Shown one piece after another: positions 5,310 to 5,571 of a DNA stretch of 5,571 nt (positions are counted from its first letter, which is position 1; every line of letters begins with the position of its first letter). A program made the position numbers and the translations under genes. The notes beneath the pieces were generated by a model that worked only from the letters and a program-made list of their open reading frames with translations, had not been told where the DNA came from and did no database searches. Origin of the DNA: Firmicutes bacterium UBA2296 (GTDB taxonomy: Bacteria; Bacillota; UBA994); assembly GCA_002345475.1 (NCBI GenBank), contig DDWC01000157.1:1-5571 (forward strand), given 5' to 3'.

Positions 5310-5571
5310 GTTTACTTCCCTCGAGTCCGAGGGCAAAGAGTCGGCCAGACACTTCGTAAGCAGAGAGGGTGCTGGTGAGGACGGGGATATTTTCTTCCTC
5401 GGCTTTTGCGAGCATGGCTGCGGAAGGCGGAGGGCAGTTAACCAGCACAATGGCGGCAAGCCCGAGCAGAGAGGCCACGGCCACCACATTCTGGTGTGCC
5501 TGCCTCGTGATCCACACCGTGTCCGCTGTAGCGTTGGCCAGCACGTCGCTCAGCATGTCAGAAGCATATCC
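5302..5571 (-). CDS. DRTGG-domain protein, C-terminal part (5' end cut by window)
   Basis: The frame is open from the window edge and gives 89 residues beginning GYASDMLSDVLANA, ending GLEGSKRD and TAG at 5302. The sequence resembles DRTGG domains: GYASDMLSDV at the start, VWITRQAHQNVVAVA, then IVLVNCPPPSAAMLAKAEEE and IPVLTSTLSAYEVSGRLF. DRTGG is a small regulatory domain also found in phosphotransacetylase-like and other proteins. Small stand-alone versions of roughly 110-120 residues occur next to PHP genes. No P-loop or kinase motif is visible, so a 'serine kinase' label would not be justified here. The internal ATG at 5556 is unlikely to be the start because the conserved sequence continues in front of it. 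The gene overlaps the PHP gene by 8 nt and is co-transcribed with it. Function unknown. Confidence 0.8.
   Translation of the reverse strand, partial: GYASDMLSDVLANATADTVWITRQAHQNVVAVASLLGLAAIVLVNCPPPSAAMLAKAEEENIPVLTSTLSAYEVSGRLFALGLEGSKRD

Noticed and set aside
5310..5489. Upstream extension of the PHP gene to an ATG at 5489
   Set aside because: The added residues are low-complexity, Pro/Ser/Trp-rich and out of frame with the conserved DRTGG coding sequence. GTG 5309 has a good ribosome binding site just before the HxH motif.
1..5571. Complex I (NADH:quinone oxidoreductase) operon
   Set aside because: The NuoE- and NuoF-like genes are followed by an H-cluster hydrogenase subunit, and HydB has the extra C-terminal ferredoxin domain. 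No membrane subunits are present.

Overview
The window is one continuous minus-strand operon, read from the high-numbered end to the low-numbered end. It encodes a multi-subunit, NAD(H)-linked [FeFe] hydrogenase of the HydABC type, plus accessory genes that recur in such loci. In transcription order: the tail of a DRTGG-domain protein (5571-5302, start outside the window), a PHP-domain metal-dependent phosphoesterase (5309-4599), hydC (NuoE-like, 4533-4042), a stand-alone GHKL/HATPase_c ATP-binding protein (4039-3500), a small thioredoxin-like ferredoxin-type protein (3495-3139), hydB (NuoF-like, 3119-1326) and hydA, the catalytic subunit (1315 to beyond base 1, 3' end cut off). All genes point the same way and lie 2 to 19 nt apart or overlap. 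The one exception is a 65-nt AT-rich gap between the PHP gene and hydC.

The organism is most likely an anaerobic, hydrogen-metabolising member of the Clostridia (Firmicutes), for example a syntrophic, acetogenic or Peptococcaceae/Syntrophomonas-like bacterium. The reasons are the purine-rich AGGAGG-type ribosome binding sites, the use of GTG starts, the HydABC architecture with a C-terminal double [4Fe-4S] domain on HydB, and the accessory set DRTGG/PHP/HATPase, which I associate with clostridial hyd loci. The genus cannot be told from this sequence.

Expected division of labour: HydB binds NAD(H) and FMN and passes electrons through its iron-sulfur centres and the [2Fe-2S] of HydC to the cluster chain of HydA, which ends at the H-cluster where protons and H2 interconvert. 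The architecture fits both electron-bifurcating (NADH plus reduced ferredoxin) and simple NADH-dependent enzymes, and sequence alone does not decide between them. The HATPase, PHP, DRTGG and three-cysteine thioredoxin-like proteins look like a regulatory, maturation or assembly module tied to this hydrogenase. Their role is not obvious from the sequence and they are the least explained part of the window.

No RNA genes, insertion sequences, CRISPR arrays or genuine plus-strand genes were seen. No stretch above 300 bases lacks a gene. The only sizeable intergenic region (4534-4598) holds a perfect 9-bp inverted repeat and an imperfect palindrome resembling a Rex or CRP/FNR-type operator.
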